A stretch of 64,000 nt of DNA from Kitasatospora azatica KCTC 9699 (lineage in GTDB: Bacteria; Actinomycetota; Actinomycetes; Streptomycetales; Streptomycetaceae), in assembly GCF_000744785.1 (NCBI RefSeq), contig NZ_JQMO01000003.1:620001-684000 (forward strand), given 5' to 3'. Made by a program: the position numbers and the translations under genes. The notes beneath the pieces were generated by a model. That model searched no databases and was not told the DNA's origin. It saw only the letters and a program-made list of their open reading frames with translations. Positions 1-8,055 of this stretch are shown here, one piece after another; positions within the stretch are counted from its first letter, which is position 1, and every line of letters starts with the position of its first letter.

Positions 1-122
1 GAGCTGGCCCGGGCCCCGAAGACGCCGCGTGCGGCCTCCACGACCGACTGCAGCAACTCCCGGTCGCCGGCCTCGGACTCGGTGACGGCGAGGGCGGTGG
101 CGAGGGCGTCCTGACGGTTCAA
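1..122 (-). CDS. N-terminal fragment of a GAF-like sensory protein (runs off window)
   Basis: Only the first 40 codons lie in the window. The start is a TTG at 122-120 that overlaps the TGA stop of the subtilase gene (119-121), with an AGGAG box 7 nt upstream, so it is probably the next gene of the same operon. The visible peptide starts MNRQDALATALAVTESEAGD and continues with an amphipathic helix ending VVEAARGVFGARAS. This resembles the entry helix of a GAF domain. Too little is present to assign ligand or output domain. Seen: the overlap and RBS. Inferred: the GAF identity. Confidence 0.55.
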   Translation of the reverse strand, partial: MNRQDALATALAVTESEAGDRELLQSVVEAARGVFGARAS

Positions 123-958
123 CGGGTACTCCTGACGTTCGCCGCGGTGAGATGGAGCAGGCTCTTGACCTGGAAGGGCGTCAGCCCCGGGTGGCTGCCG
201 ATGAGTCGGGCGCAGAGCCCGGCGACGTGCGGGGTGGCGAAGCTGTTGCCGGTGCACTGGCGGGTGCCGCCGTCCAGCCAGGCCACCGGGACGTCGACGC
301 CGCGGGCGAAGAACTCGACCGGCGGCACCGGGTTGTAGATCACGTGCTCGGGGTCGGGCAGGTCGTGGCTGCCGACCGAGATCACCGAGGAGAAGCGCCA
401 CGGGAAGCTCTCGATCCGCAGGTTGTGCGCGGAGGCGACCAGCACGGTGCCGGAGAAGTACGCGGAGTCGGCGAGTTCGTGCAGCCGCAGGACGAAGTCG
501 CGTTTGGCGGTGGACAGGCTCATGTTGATCACGTCGAAGCGCTGCTCGACCGCCCAGCGCAGCCCGGCCAGCAGGGCGTCGCCGGTGCCGGAGAAGCCCG
601 AGCCGAGCACTCGCAGGCTGACCAGGTCGCAGTCGGGCGCCAGCGAGCGGATGATGCCCGCGCAGGCGGTGCCGTGGCCGCAGGTGTCGCCGACCGGGTC
701 CGGTTCGACCCGCAGCTGTCCGTCGGGCGCGGCGGTCACCGTGTGGGCGCCGGCCAGCGGGCCGACCGCGGGGTGGTCCGGGGCCACTCCGCTGTCCAGG
801 ACGCAGACCCGAACTCCCCGACCGGTGCTCCGACTTGCCTCGGGCTCTGGGTGCGGGCCCGGCCAGGCGTTCTGCAGCGAGAGCTGCACGCCCGTCAGGT
901 CGGTCAGCCGCCAGCTGAGCGGTTCGCCGCCCGGGCGCTTCCAGTGCGGCACGGTCAT
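119..958 (-). CDS. Subtilisin-like (S8) serine protease without signal peptide
   Basis: A 279-residue S8-family protease. The triad is visible: Asp55 in VCVLDSGVAPDH, His95 in CGHGTACAGI and Ser239 in GNSFATPHVAGL. It is shorter than secreted subtilases (usually 380 residues or more) and has no signal peptide, propeptide or C-terminal anchor, so it should act in the cytosol. Its ATG overlaps the stop of the upstream cyclase/ATPase gene (ATGA), so the two are translationally coupled. Lying in a radical-SAM peptide operon that has no other protease, it is a candidate for removing the precursor leader. That role is inferred; turnover of the regulator encoded just before it is an alternative. Confidence 0.85.
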   Translation of the reverse strand: MTVPHWKRPGGEPLSWRLTDLTGVQLSLQNAWPGPHPEPEASRSTGRGVRVCVLDSGVAPDHPAVGPLAGAHTVTAAPDGQLRVEPDPVGDTCGHGTACAGIIRSLAPDCDLVSLRVLGSGFSGTGDALLAGLRWAVEQRFDVINMSLSTAKRDFVLRLHELADSAYFSGTVLVASAHNLRIESFPWRFSSVISVGSHDLPDPEHVIYNPVPPVEFFARGVDVPVAWLDGGTRQCTGNSFATPHVAGLCARLIGSHPGLTPFQVKSLLHLTAANVRSTR

Positions 959-3900
959 CGCGGTCCGACTCCGTCACCTAGTGCCAACGCCCGGGCGGCG
1001 CCGACCTGGTGACCCTTCTCCGCGAAGGCTCGGGCGGCCCGGGCGGCGACGGCGCGGGCCTGGGCGTGGTCGCCCGCCGTCAGCAGTACCTCGGCCCGAC
1101 CGAGCAGTGCGTGGGCCTGGCCGACCGGGGAGTCGGTGGCCGCCGCGGCTCGGACCGCCTCGGCGGCGAGCTCGCGGGCTCGGGTGAACTCCCCCTGCCG
1201 GGCGAGCAGTCGGGCGTGCAGGGTGTTGCGCTCGGCCAGTTGCAGGGGGGAGTCGGTCGGGCCGTGCTGGTCGACCAGGAGCGCCGAGGCCTCAGCCACC
1301 CGGGCCTGGTCCAGCAGGAGCGCGGCGAGCGCGCTGGTCGCCGTCTCGAAGGTGGCCGCATCGCCTGACCGGCTGCTGAGTTCGCGGGCCTGGCGGAACC
1401 GCTCCTCGGCCGCCCGGGGCGCTGCCGCGAGCGTCTCCACCAGGCCCGCGAAGGTCTGGATCGCCGCCTGCGGCGCCGCCACCCCCAGCTCCTCCGCGAT
1501 CCGGCCGGCCTCTGCCACCAGGGCGCGGGCCTCGTCGTGCTGTCCGCCCATGGCGAGCAGCACGGCCAGCGGGCAGCAGAGCGCGGCCCGCACGGCCGGT
1601 CGGCCGCCGGCGTGTGCGGCCAGCAGTTCCCGGCACCGGGCGACTGCGGCGCCGGCCGGTTCGGGGCCGAGCCAGAGCGTCACCGCCAGTCCGCCGAGCG
1701 CGGTGGCCTGCTCCAGCACCGCACCGGACCGGTGCGCACAGCGCAGTGCGGCCTCGAACTCGCGGGCGGCCTCGACGTACCGCCCGCGCGCCTGGCGGCC
1801 GTGGGCGACCGCGAGGCGGGCCCGGGCCTGTCCGAGGTCGTCGGCGGCGGCGGTGAAGACCGGGAGCAACTGACTGGCCGTACTGAGCAGCTGGGACATT
1901 CCGGTGTCGGGGAGTTCCAGGTAGGCGAGCTGCAGCCGGGCGTGCGCGAGCAGGCAGGGGTCGGGAGTGACACCAGGCCCGCCCGTGCCGGCAGCCGACG
2001 CCACGGACGCTGCCGAGGGCAGCGGGGCCACCGGGGCCGGCGCAGGACCGCCCGAGCCGGCCAGGGCCTGCCCGACGAGCAGGTCCGAGAGCAGCCCCCT
2101 GGCCCGCTCCCCCGCCCCCGTGGCGATCAGCGCCTCGGCCAGACGCAGCTGCGCCGGTGCTCGCTCACCGCTCTCCCCATCGGCCAACTCCACCGCCTGC
2201 GTCAGGAGTTCCACCGCCCAAGCGCACTCGCCACGGCCCAGTGCCTGCTGACCGGCCGTCAGCAGATGGCGGGCCGCCGCTGCCTTCAGCTGCGCGGCTT
2301 CCTGGTCCACGGCAGCACCCAGCGGCCCCAGTTCCTGTCGGTGGCGGTAAGCCTCGGCCAGGTGTCGGCCGACCAGTTCGTGCCGGACCGGCTCGGCCTG
2401 CGCCAGCCATCCCGCGTACCGCTGGTGCAGCACAGCCCGCTGCCGCTTCGGCAGCCCCGCCCCGCAGACCTCGCGGACCAGCAGGTGGACGAAGCGGTAC
2501 TCGGCGAGGCCGTCAGGGCGCCGGCCGGCCGACTCCAGCAGGCGGCGGCGTACCAGTGACTGCAGGGCGGAAGCGAACAGGCCCTGGGTGGCGGGTAGTT
2601 CGAGGGCCCGTAGGCCGGGGACGGAGAACTCCCGGCCGATCACCGAGGCCCCTTCGAGCACCTGGCGCTCGACTGCCGGCAGTCGGTCCAGCCGGGCGGC
2701 CAGCAACGCCTGGATGGAGGGCGGGAGTTCGTCGACCGAGCCGCCGTCGGTGAGCACCGCCACCAGCTGTTCGGCGAAGAGCGGGTTTCCCTCGGCGATG
2801 GCCGCCACCCGACGGACCGTCGCGCTCTGCCCGGCGGCGGCATCGTGCAGGGTGACCTCGGCGCAGGCCGCCACGAGTTCCTCGCAGTCGGCGCCGGAGA
2901 GCGGTCCGAGGACCAATGAGGTGGCCGAGAGCTTTCCGCTGCCCCAGTGCGGGCGCTGGTCGAGCAGGTCGGCGCGGGCCAGGCAGAGCAGCAGTAGGGG
3001 CGCACCGGAGGTCCAGTCGGCAAGATGGTCGATCAGGTCGAGCAGGGTCGGCTGCGCCCACTGGAGGTCGTCGAAGAGCAGGCAGACCGGCCGTTGCGCG
3101 CCGAGTGCCTCCAGCAGGCGGCCCAGGGCCCAGAAGGTGTCCTCGGTGGCGGCAGCGGTGCCGTTCAGCACCGATTCCAGCAGTCCGGCGGCGGCCGCAC
3201 CGTCGGGGTCGGCCAGCAGCTCCCGAAGGGTGGCCGCAAAGGCGCTCGCTGCCTGGTCCGCCCCCTCCCCGGCGGCCGGTCGGAGCGGCGCCAGCAGCTG
3301 GCGCAGCAGCTCCGCCAGGGCCTGCGGCACGCCCGCCCCGCCGTACGGCTGGCAGCGCAGCTGCCCCAGCACCGCGCCATGCTCCCGCAGCGCCGCAGCG
3401 AACTCACCCGCCAGCCGGGACTTGCCGACCCCCGGGTCGCCGAGCAGGGTGAACAGGTGACAGCTGCGCTGGGCCAGGCTGCGCTGCCAGGCCAACTCCA
3501 GTTGCTGCAGCTCTGTCTGACGACCAATCAGATCAGCAGAACGCAACAGCGGCCGCCCGGCTCCGTTCGGGTCGGGGTCGACGGCGAGCAGCCGCCAGAC
3601 CGGCAGTGGCTGGGACTTGCCCTTGACCTGGAGCGGCTCGACCGGCTCGGCGGTGACGTACGGCGCGACCACCTGGTGGCTCACCGCACCGAGCAGGATC
3701 CCGCCGTCGGGCGCGTGCTGCTCCAGTCGGGCCGCGACGTTGACGGTGTCGCCGGACACCAGGGCGTGGCCGTCGCCGAACTCCCGGGAGTAGAGCACCT
3801 CTCCGGTGTTCACGCCGACCCGCAGCTGTAGTCGGACGCCCAGCGCGGCGCCCAGTTCCCCGTTCAGTTCGGCGAGCGCGCGCTGCATGTCCCAGGCCGC

Positions 3901-4224
3901 GCGGACCCCGCGCAGCACATCGTCCTCGTGCACCCGGGGGACGCCGAAGACCGCCATCACCGCGTCGCCGATGAACTTCTCCACGGTGCCGCCGTGGCGT
4001 TCCAGGCAGTCGCGCATCAGCGTGTAGTAGCGCAGCATCACCTCGCGCAGCGCCTCCGGGTCGAGCCGCTCGCCGAGCATGGTGGAGCCCGCGAGGTCGC
4101 CGAAGACCACGGTCACCGTGCGCCGGGTCCGCACCACCTCGTCGGCGGGCTGGAGCGGGCGGCCGCAGGCCATGCAGAACCGGGCTCCGACGGCGTGCGG
4201 TCCGGTGCACGACGGGCAGTCCAT
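955..4224 (-). CDS. Zinc ribbon - class III adenylate cyclase - AAA ATPase - TPR regulator
   Basis: About 1089 residues when started at the ATG at 4224, which has a GGAGGGGGAG box; the longer frame to 4260 is less likely. Domains: zinc ribbon at 3-21 (CPSC...CMACG); class III cyclase domain at about 33-210 with metal Asp43 and Asp87, base-contact Lys83 and Asp159, and Asn162/Arg166, all in canonical positions, so it should be an active adenylate cyclase; P-loop LGDPGVGKS at 262-270 with a later Walker B (LLFDDLQWA), of STAND/AAA_16 type; then a long alpha-helical TPR-like C-terminal half. Related actinobacterial proteins are annotated as cyclase/ATPase regulators. It starts 56 bp after the last precursor gene, so cAMP or ATP-dependent control of the peptide cluster is a reasonable inference. 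Confidence 0.85.
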   Translation of the reverse strand: MDCPSCTGPHAVGARFCMACGRPLQPADEVVRTRRTVTVVFGDLAGSTMLGERLDPEALREVMLRYYTLMRDCLERHGGTVEKFIGDAVMAVFGVPRVHEDDVLRGVRAAWDMQRALAELNGELGAALGVRLQLRVGVNTGEVLYSREFGDGHALVSGDTVNVAARLEQHAPDGGILLGAVSHQVVAPYVTAEPVEPLQVKGKSQPLPVWRLLAVDPDPNGAGRPLLRSADLIGRQTELQQLELAWQRSLAQRSCHLFTLLGDPGVGKSRLAGEFAAALREHGAVLGQLRCQPYGGAGVPQALAELLRQLLAPLRPAAGEGADQAASAFAATLRELLADPDGAAAAGLLESVLNGTAAATEDTFWALGRLLEALGAQRPVCLLFDDLQWAQPTLLDLIDHLADWTSGAPLLLLCLARADLLDQRPHWGSGKLSATSLVLGPLSGADCEELVAACAEVTLHDAAAGQSATVRRVAAIAEGNPLFAEQLVAVLTDGGSVDELPPSIQALLAARLDRLPAVERQVLEGASVIGREFSVPGLRALELPATQGLFASALQSLVRRRLLESAGRRPDGLAEYRFVHLLVREVCGAGLPKRQRAVLHQRYAGWLAQAEPVRHELVGRHLAEAYRHRQELGPLGAAVDQEAAQLKAAAARHLLTAGQQALGRGECAWAVELLTQAVELADGESGERAPAQLRLAEALIATGAGERARGLLSDLLVGQALAGSGGPAPAPVAPLPSAASVASAAGTGGPGVTPDPCLLAHARLQLAYLELPDTGMSQLLSTASQLLPVFTAAADDLGQARARLAVAHGRQARGRYVEAAREFEAALRCAHRSGAVLEQATALGGLAVTLWLGPEPAGAAVARCRELLAAHAGGRPAVRAALCCPLAVLLAMGGQHDEARALVAEAGRIAEELGVAAPQAAIQTFAGLVETLAAAPRAAEERFRQARELSSRSGDAATFETATSALAALLLDQARVAEASALLVDQHGPTDSPLQLAERNTLHARLLARQGEFTRARELAAEAVRAAAATDSPVGQAHALLGRAEVLLTAGDHAQARAVAARAARAFAEKGHQVGAARALALGDGVGPR

Positions 4225-4280
4225 CCTCGCTCCCCCTCCACCATGGTCAAAGACACGCATGCTCCGAAGAACAGGCGCGC

Positions 4281-4475
4281 TCAGAAGAACAGGCCGCCCA
4301 CCATCTGGTGCGCCACGACCTCCGGTGCGACCTCGTCCAGGCGGTGTTTGACCTCGGTGAGCACCGCCAACTCCTCGGCCGTCAGCACGGCCAGCACGGC
4401 CCGCTGCTCGGGCGTGAGGTCCTCGATCGGGAAGCCCGAGGCCCGCAGCTGCTCCAGCCGGACATCCGGTTCCAT
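4281..4475 (-). CDS. RiPP precursor peptide 1 (64 aa, C-terminal VGGLFF)
   Basis: A 64-residue peptide started at the ATG at 4475, which has a GGAGGTGTTGACG leader box; a longer reading from 4517 adds 14 unconserved residues. It aligns end to end with the two paralogues at 4554-4748 and 4839-5033: a helical N-terminal half with an LTAEELAVLTEVKHRLDE segment, then a short tail ending in VGGLFF. It contains no cysteine. The C-terminal aromatic matches what I recall NCBI naming 'aroma-sacti cluster domain' proteins. It is the most divergent of the three, and its tail lacks the Ser/Asp/Thr-rich stretch of the others. Confidence 0.8.
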   Translation of the reverse strand: MEPDVRLEQLRASGFPIEDLTPEQRAVLAVLTAEELAVLTEVKHRLDEVAPEVVAHQMVGGLFF

Positions 4476-4505
4476 CGTCAACACCTCCTGTGGGTGGACC
4501 GGTTG

Positions 4506-4550
4506 CCGGCCCGGCACGGGAACGGCGAGCGTTCCCGCGCCGGGCCCGGC
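4506..4550 (-). terminator. Strong GC hairpin after precursor 2
   Basis: A long nearly perfect inverted repeat (arms around CGGCACGGGAACG and CGTTCCCGCGCCG, about 19 bp each, with a loop of roughly 4-5 nt) starts 4 bp past the stop codon of precursor 2 and precedes precursor 1. No U tract follows. It may be a partial terminator or an mRNA-stabilising 3' hairpin that raises the precursor transcript relative to downstream genes. Confidence 0.6.
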
Positions 4551-4553
4551 GGA

Positions 4554-4748
4554 CTACCAGACCACGCCGCCGACGGTGTCCGAGTCGCTGGAGTGGGCGG
4601 CGACCTCGCCGTCCAGCTTCGCCTTGATCGAGTTGATCACCGCGACCTCCTCCAGGGACAGGCTCGCGAGCACCGCGCGCTGCTCCTCGGTGGCGCCCTC
4701 GAAGCTGTGGCCGTTCGAGGTCAGCATCTCAATGGGGTTGAACGCCAT
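4554..4748 (-). CDS. RiPP precursor peptide 2 (64 aa, C-terminal VGGVVW)
   Basis: A 64-residue peptide, ATG at 4748, with a GAGGAGAACAGAC ribosome site. It is closely related to precursor 3: both share a MAF-x-IE start, an FEGATE motif, and the leader block EEVAVINSIKAKLDGEV, and both end in TVGG-x-VW. Conservation is highest in residues 34-49 (probable leader recognised by a maturase) and in the last six residues (probable core end). The intervening tail AHSSDSD is hydrophilic. There is no Cys, so a sulfur-to-alpha-carbon thioether is impossible. The product is unknown. Confidence 0.85.
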   Translation of the reverse strand: MAFNPIEMLTSNGHSFEGATEEQRAVLASLSLEEVAVINSIKAKLDGEVAAHSSDSDTVGGVVW

Positions 4749-4838
4749 GTCTGTTCTCCTCTGTCCGTGAAACTACTGCTCGCCGGTGGAACGCCGGTGA
4801 AACTACTGTTCGTTGGCCCGGTCAGCCGCGCTGGGCGA

Positions 4839-5033
4839 CTACCAGACCAGCCCGCCGACGGTGCTCTCGTCCTGCGAGTGGGCGGTGACCTCGCCGTCCA
4901 GCTTCGCCTTGATCGAGTTGATCACCGCGACCTCCTCCGGGGACAGGTTCGCGATCACCGCGAGCTGGTCCTCGGTGGCGCCCTCGAAGCCGTGACCGCT
5001 CGCGGCCAGCGCCTCGATCGAGTCAAATGCCAT
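4839..5033 (-). CDS. RiPP precursor peptide 3, nested in frame at the 3' end of the MFS gene
   Basis: A 64-residue precursor (MAFDSIEALA... ending TVGGLVW), same frame and same stop as the MFS transporter reading frame. Its own ATG at 5033 is preceded by an AGAAGG box 7 nt upstream, so it can be made independently, but no stop codon separates it from the exporter. It shares EEVAVINSIKAKLDGEV and the VGG-x-VW end with precursor 2 and also lacks cysteine. See the MFS entry for the fusion question. Confidence 0.85.
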   Translation of the reverse strand: MAFDSIEALAASGHGFEGATEDQLAVIANLSPEEVAVINSIKAKLDGEVTAHSQDESTVGGLVW

Positions 5034-6344
5034 GACTGCCTTCTTTCTTGATCGCTTGCCTGATCCGAACAGACGCCCTGACCGGGCGTCGTCTGTGGAG
5101 CCCGCAGCCGCGGGCTCGTCGGGGGTGGCGGCCCCGGCCGGAGGCCGCCACAGGAACAGCACGCCGAGCACGGCCAGCCCCAGGCCGGCACCGGCCAGCA
5201 CCCAGCCGAGGCCGACCCAGACCGCCAACGCGGCCCCGACCACCGGCGCCGAGAGCTGCAGCACCATCGGCACCACGTTGACCACCGTGGAGACCCTGCC
5301 CATCAGCTCCTGCGGTGTGGCGCGCTGTACGAGGTAGAGGAAGACCACCAGGATCCCGGTGGAGCAGAGCCCGATCCCGACCGCGACGGGCGCCCAGAAC
5401 CCCGCCGCCGCCCGGAAGCCGGTCACCGCCGCCGCGCCGACCAGCGCGATCAGCAAACCGGTCGCCGCCTGGGAGAGCGCCAGCACGGTGAAGGCGTTCC
5501 AGCGCTGCCCCCACTGGCCCATCACCGCTGTGCCGGCCACCGCGCCGACCGCCACCGCGGCGATCGCCGGCCCGTACATCCCGTGCGGGAGGCCGAGTTG
5601 GACCAGCACCAGCGGTGAGAGCGTGTCGAAGGCCAGCACCAGGAAGACCGTGGCGGACAGGCTCCCCACCGCGACCAGCAGCAGCCGGTTGCCGAGCACG
5701 AAGGTGATTCCCTCCCGCAGTTCTCGGCCGAAGCGTCCTTTTCGCGAGGCCCGGGTCGCTGGTTCGCGCGCCGGCAGCCGGAGTCGGGACAGGACCAGCG
5801 CCGAGGCGAGGAAGCTCGCGGCGTCCACGACGAAGGCTCCGCCGGGACTGGTCACCACGAGCAGCGCCCCGCCCACCGCGGGCCCGGCCACCTTGCAGAG
5901 CTGGGTGGCGAAGCCGCTCAGCGAGTTCGCCGCCAGCAGCGAGTCGCGCGGCACCACCAGGGTGAGCGTCGACTGCTGGGCAGGCGCGAAGAGGGTCGAG
6001 ACCGAGACCTTCGCCACCGCGAGGACCAGGAGCACCAGCAGGTTGGGCGCCAGCGGGTAGCAGAGCACCAGCGCCGCACGCAGCAGGTCGCAGCCGATCA
6101 GGGTGCGTTTCTGCGGCAGCCGGTCGGCCCAGACACCGGCCAGCGGAGCCAGCACGATCCACGGCGCGGCGGCGGCGGCCGAGACCGCGGCGAGCCCGGC
6201 GGCTCCCTGGTGCCACTGGTAGGCGACCAGTGACACCAGGGCGACGAAGTCGATCCAGTCCCCGAACCCGGAGAGCAGCTGTCCGCCGAAGAGCAGGCGG
6301 TACTGACGGTGAGTCAGCGCGGCGAAGAGCCCGGTCCCGGCCAT
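4839..6344 (-). CDS. MFS exporter with a RiPP precursor fused to its C-terminus
   Basis: A 501-residue frame. Residues 1 to about 400 form a 12-helix major facilitator of the macrolide/enterobactin exporter type (start FAALTHRQYRLLFGGQ, loop A motif GVWADRLPQKR between helices 2 and 3). A basic, disordered linker (about 405-437, ending SGKRSRKKAV) follows, and the last 64 residues are a complete precursor peptide. The start lies 2 bp after the diiron enzyme gene. As part of this operon it most likely exports the mature peptide. The fusion may be real, may reflect ribosomes entering at the internal ATG, or may come from an indel or assembly error: a +2 frame would stop just inside the precursor. 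Confidence 0.85.
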   Translation of the reverse strand: MAGTGLFAALTHRQYRLLFGGQLLSGFGDWIDFVALVSLVAYQWHQGAAGLAAVSAAAAAPWIVLAPLAGVWADRLPQKRTLIGCDLLRAALVLCYPLAPNLLVLLVLAVAKVSVSTLFAPAQQSTLTLVVPRDSLLAANSLSGFATQLCKVAGPAVGGALLVVTSPGGAFVVDAASFLASALVLSRLRLPAREPATRASRKGRFGRELREGITFVLGNRLLLVAVGSLSATVFLVLAFDTLSPLVLVQLGLPHGMYGPAIAAVAVGAVAGTAVMGQWGQRWNAFTVLALSQAATGLLIALVGAAAVTGFRAAAGFWAPVAVGIGLCSTGILVVFLYLVQRATPQELMGRVSTVVNVVPMVLQLSAPVVGAALAVWVGLGWVLAGAGLGLAVLGVLFLWRPPAGAATPDEPAAAGSTDDARSGRLFGSGKRSRKKAVMAFDSIEALAASGHGFEGATEDQLAVIANLSPEEVAVINSIKAKLDGEVTAHSQDESTVGGLVW

Positions 6345-6346
6345 CG

Positions 6347-7039
6347 CTAGACCAGCCGGCTCTCGGTGGCCAGCAGTTCATCGAAGAGCACGGTGGCGGT
6401 CTGCAGGGTGTGCAGGGCGCTGACGCCCAGCGCCCGGTGGTGTTCGGCGGTGAGCGGCAACTCGTCCAGCAGCCGCAGCAGTTCGTCCCGGTGCCGGATG
6501 TCCAGTGCGGCGTGGCGGTGCAGGGTGCGGAACGCGGCGGCGGGGAAGCCGGTGCGCTCCCGCAGGAGGCCGGTGAGCTCGGGCGAGGGCGGGTACCCCT
6601 CCAGGACGGCGATGTGGCCGAGCAGGCAGACCGGGTGGTGGTGACGGATCCAGTAGTACTGTGCGCCGACCAGATTGGCGACGGCCGTGCCGGGCATCGC
6701 ACCCAGCAGCTCGTCGGCCGGGCGGCCGAGGGCGAGCAGGTCCTCGCGCACCCAGTCGTCGTGGCCGCGTTCCTCGCGGCGGTGCCGGGTGAGGTAGTCG
6801 ACCAGTCCGGCCGCCACCTCGTCCTCGGGTGCGAGCGCGGTGGCGCGTTCCAGGGCCAGGTCCATCAGCGGGACGGTGGCGCGGATCGCGGTGTGCAGCA
6901 GCACCAGGTAGCGCGGGTAGAGCTCGGCCAGCGCCGGGGAGTTCCACAGCCGCGCGGTGAGTGCGAAGAATCCGGGTGTCAGCAGTTCGATCTTGCCGCG
7001 CAGCAGTGCGCTGTTGGTCCCGGTCACGATCGCCGTCAT
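6347..7039 (-). CDS. Haem-oxygenase-like diiron oxidase (iron-containing redox enzyme family)
   Basis: A 230-residue all-helical protein of the TenA/PqqC/haem-oxygenase fold. Candidate metal ligands typical of HDO enzymes are visible: Glu89/Glu90 and His93 in HRREERGHDDW, Glu147 in AVLEGYP, and His176, Asp180, His183 in the HAALDIRHRDEL helix. Known HDO members (UndA, CADD, BesC) use two irons and O2 to desaturate, cleave or hydroxylate amino- or fatty-acid substrates. Its ATG overlaps the stop of the radical SAM gene (ATGA). An O2-dependent step on the peptide after, or in parallel with, the radical SAM steps is inferred. Confidence 0.8.
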   Translation of the reverse strand: MTAIVTGTNSALLRGKIELLTPGFFALTARLWNSPALAELYPRYLVLLHTAIRATVPLMDLALERATALAPEDEVAAGLVDYLTRHRREERGHDDWVREDLLALGRPADELLGAMPGTAVANLVGAQYYWIRHHHPVCLLGHIAVLEGYPPSPELTGLLRERTGFPAAAFRTLHRHAALDIRHRDELLRLLDELPLTAEHHRALGVSALHTLQTATVLFDELLATESRLV

Positions 7040-8055
7040 TCCCGTGCGCCTCCCCCGACCAGTTCGATCGCCCGTAGCAGCGGGTTGTCCTCGGCGGGTA
7101 CGACCCGCTTGGTCATCGCCCAGCAGAGCCCGCAGATGTCGCCGAACTGACGGTCAGCCAGTTCCCGGAACCGCGGGTGCTGGGTGAGCGCGCCGCCGCC
7201 GACGGTGCCGATCGCCCGGTACAGCGGGTCGCGTTGGAAGCCGGCCACCGCCTCGCCGACCTCGGCGCCGCTGGTGCAGTCCCGGCGCAGCGCGGCCGGT
7301 CCGCCGCCCATCAGCACGGTCTCGTTGCAGCAGGCGGTGACCCGGCCGTCGTAGCGGACCACCGGGGAGATCACCAGCTCGCAGGCGCCCAGTCGGCGCC
7401 CGGGAACCCGCGCGGCCCGTTCGAAGAGCTCGGCGCCACGGCCGTGCGGCAGGCCCTGGGTGGGCACCAGTTCGGCGTACTGCGGCCAGTCGGAGCCGAA
7501 CGCGGCCCGGAGCAGTTCCTCGGCCCGGGCCGGTCCGCCGTCCTGGTCCACCACCTGCACGACGATCGGCAGCCCGTGGCCGGCGATCACCCGGGCGGCG
7601 CCGATGAACCGCTCGGGTCCGGTGCCGGCCTCGTGGTAGGCGTCGGTGCTCAGGTAGACGCAGGCGCAGTGGTCCAGCACCTCGTGGATCCAGGCCGGCG
7701 GGTCCACCGCCGCACCCCACACCCCGCTGGTGTAGACGACCAGTTCCTTGCCGGCGTCGGCGATCCGCCGGGCGGCCAGGGTCAGGCCGCGCCGCTCGAC
7801 GAAGGGTTCGCCGCCGGAGATCCCGATCATGGTGCGCTCGGGGTCGGCGCAGAGCTGGTCCACGATCTGCTCGAAGAGCGCGAAGTCGGTGATCCGCGGG
7901 CTGTCCGGGCGCGAGTCCACCGAGCAGTGGGCGCACCCCACCGGGCAGCGGTCGGTGATGAAGAGCAGTGCGGTGGCGCCGCGGGTCTGCCGGATCCGGT
8001 TGATCTCGGCGTGGGTCAGCCGCCGTCCATCGCCTTGCCGGGTCAGCCGGCGCAT
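7036..8055 (-). CDS. Radical SAM/SPASM peptide maturase B
   Basis: A 339-residue radical SAM enzyme. The CxxxCxxC cluster motif is CPVGCAHC (Cys37, Cys41, Cys44) and the GGEP motif is ISGGEPF. C-terminal cysteines (TACCNETV and CGLCWAM) suggest one or two auxiliary Fe-S clusters of the SPASM/twitch type. It overlaps the upstream radical SAM gene by 13 bp and the downstream diiron gene by 4 bp. SPASM enzymes usually modify peptides, and the three precursors downstream are the obvious substrates. The reaction is unknown; thioether formation can be excluded because the precursors have no Cys. Confidence 0.85.
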   Translation of the reverse strand: MRRLTRQGDGRRLTHAEINRIRQTRGATALLFITDRCPVGCAHCSVDSRPDSPRITDFALFEQIVDQLCADPERTMIGISGGEPFVERRGLTLAARRIADAGKELVVYTSGVWGAAVDPPAWIHEVLDHCACVYLSTDAYHEAGTGPERFIGAARVIAGHGLPIVVQVVDQDGGPARAEELLRAAFGSDWPQYAELVPTQGLPHGRGAELFERAARVPGRRLGACELVISPVVRYDGRVTACCNETVLMGGGPAALRRDCTSGAEVGEAVAGFQRDPLYRAIGTVGGGALTQHPRFRELADRQFGDICGLCWAMTKRVVPAEDNPLLRAIELVGGGARE

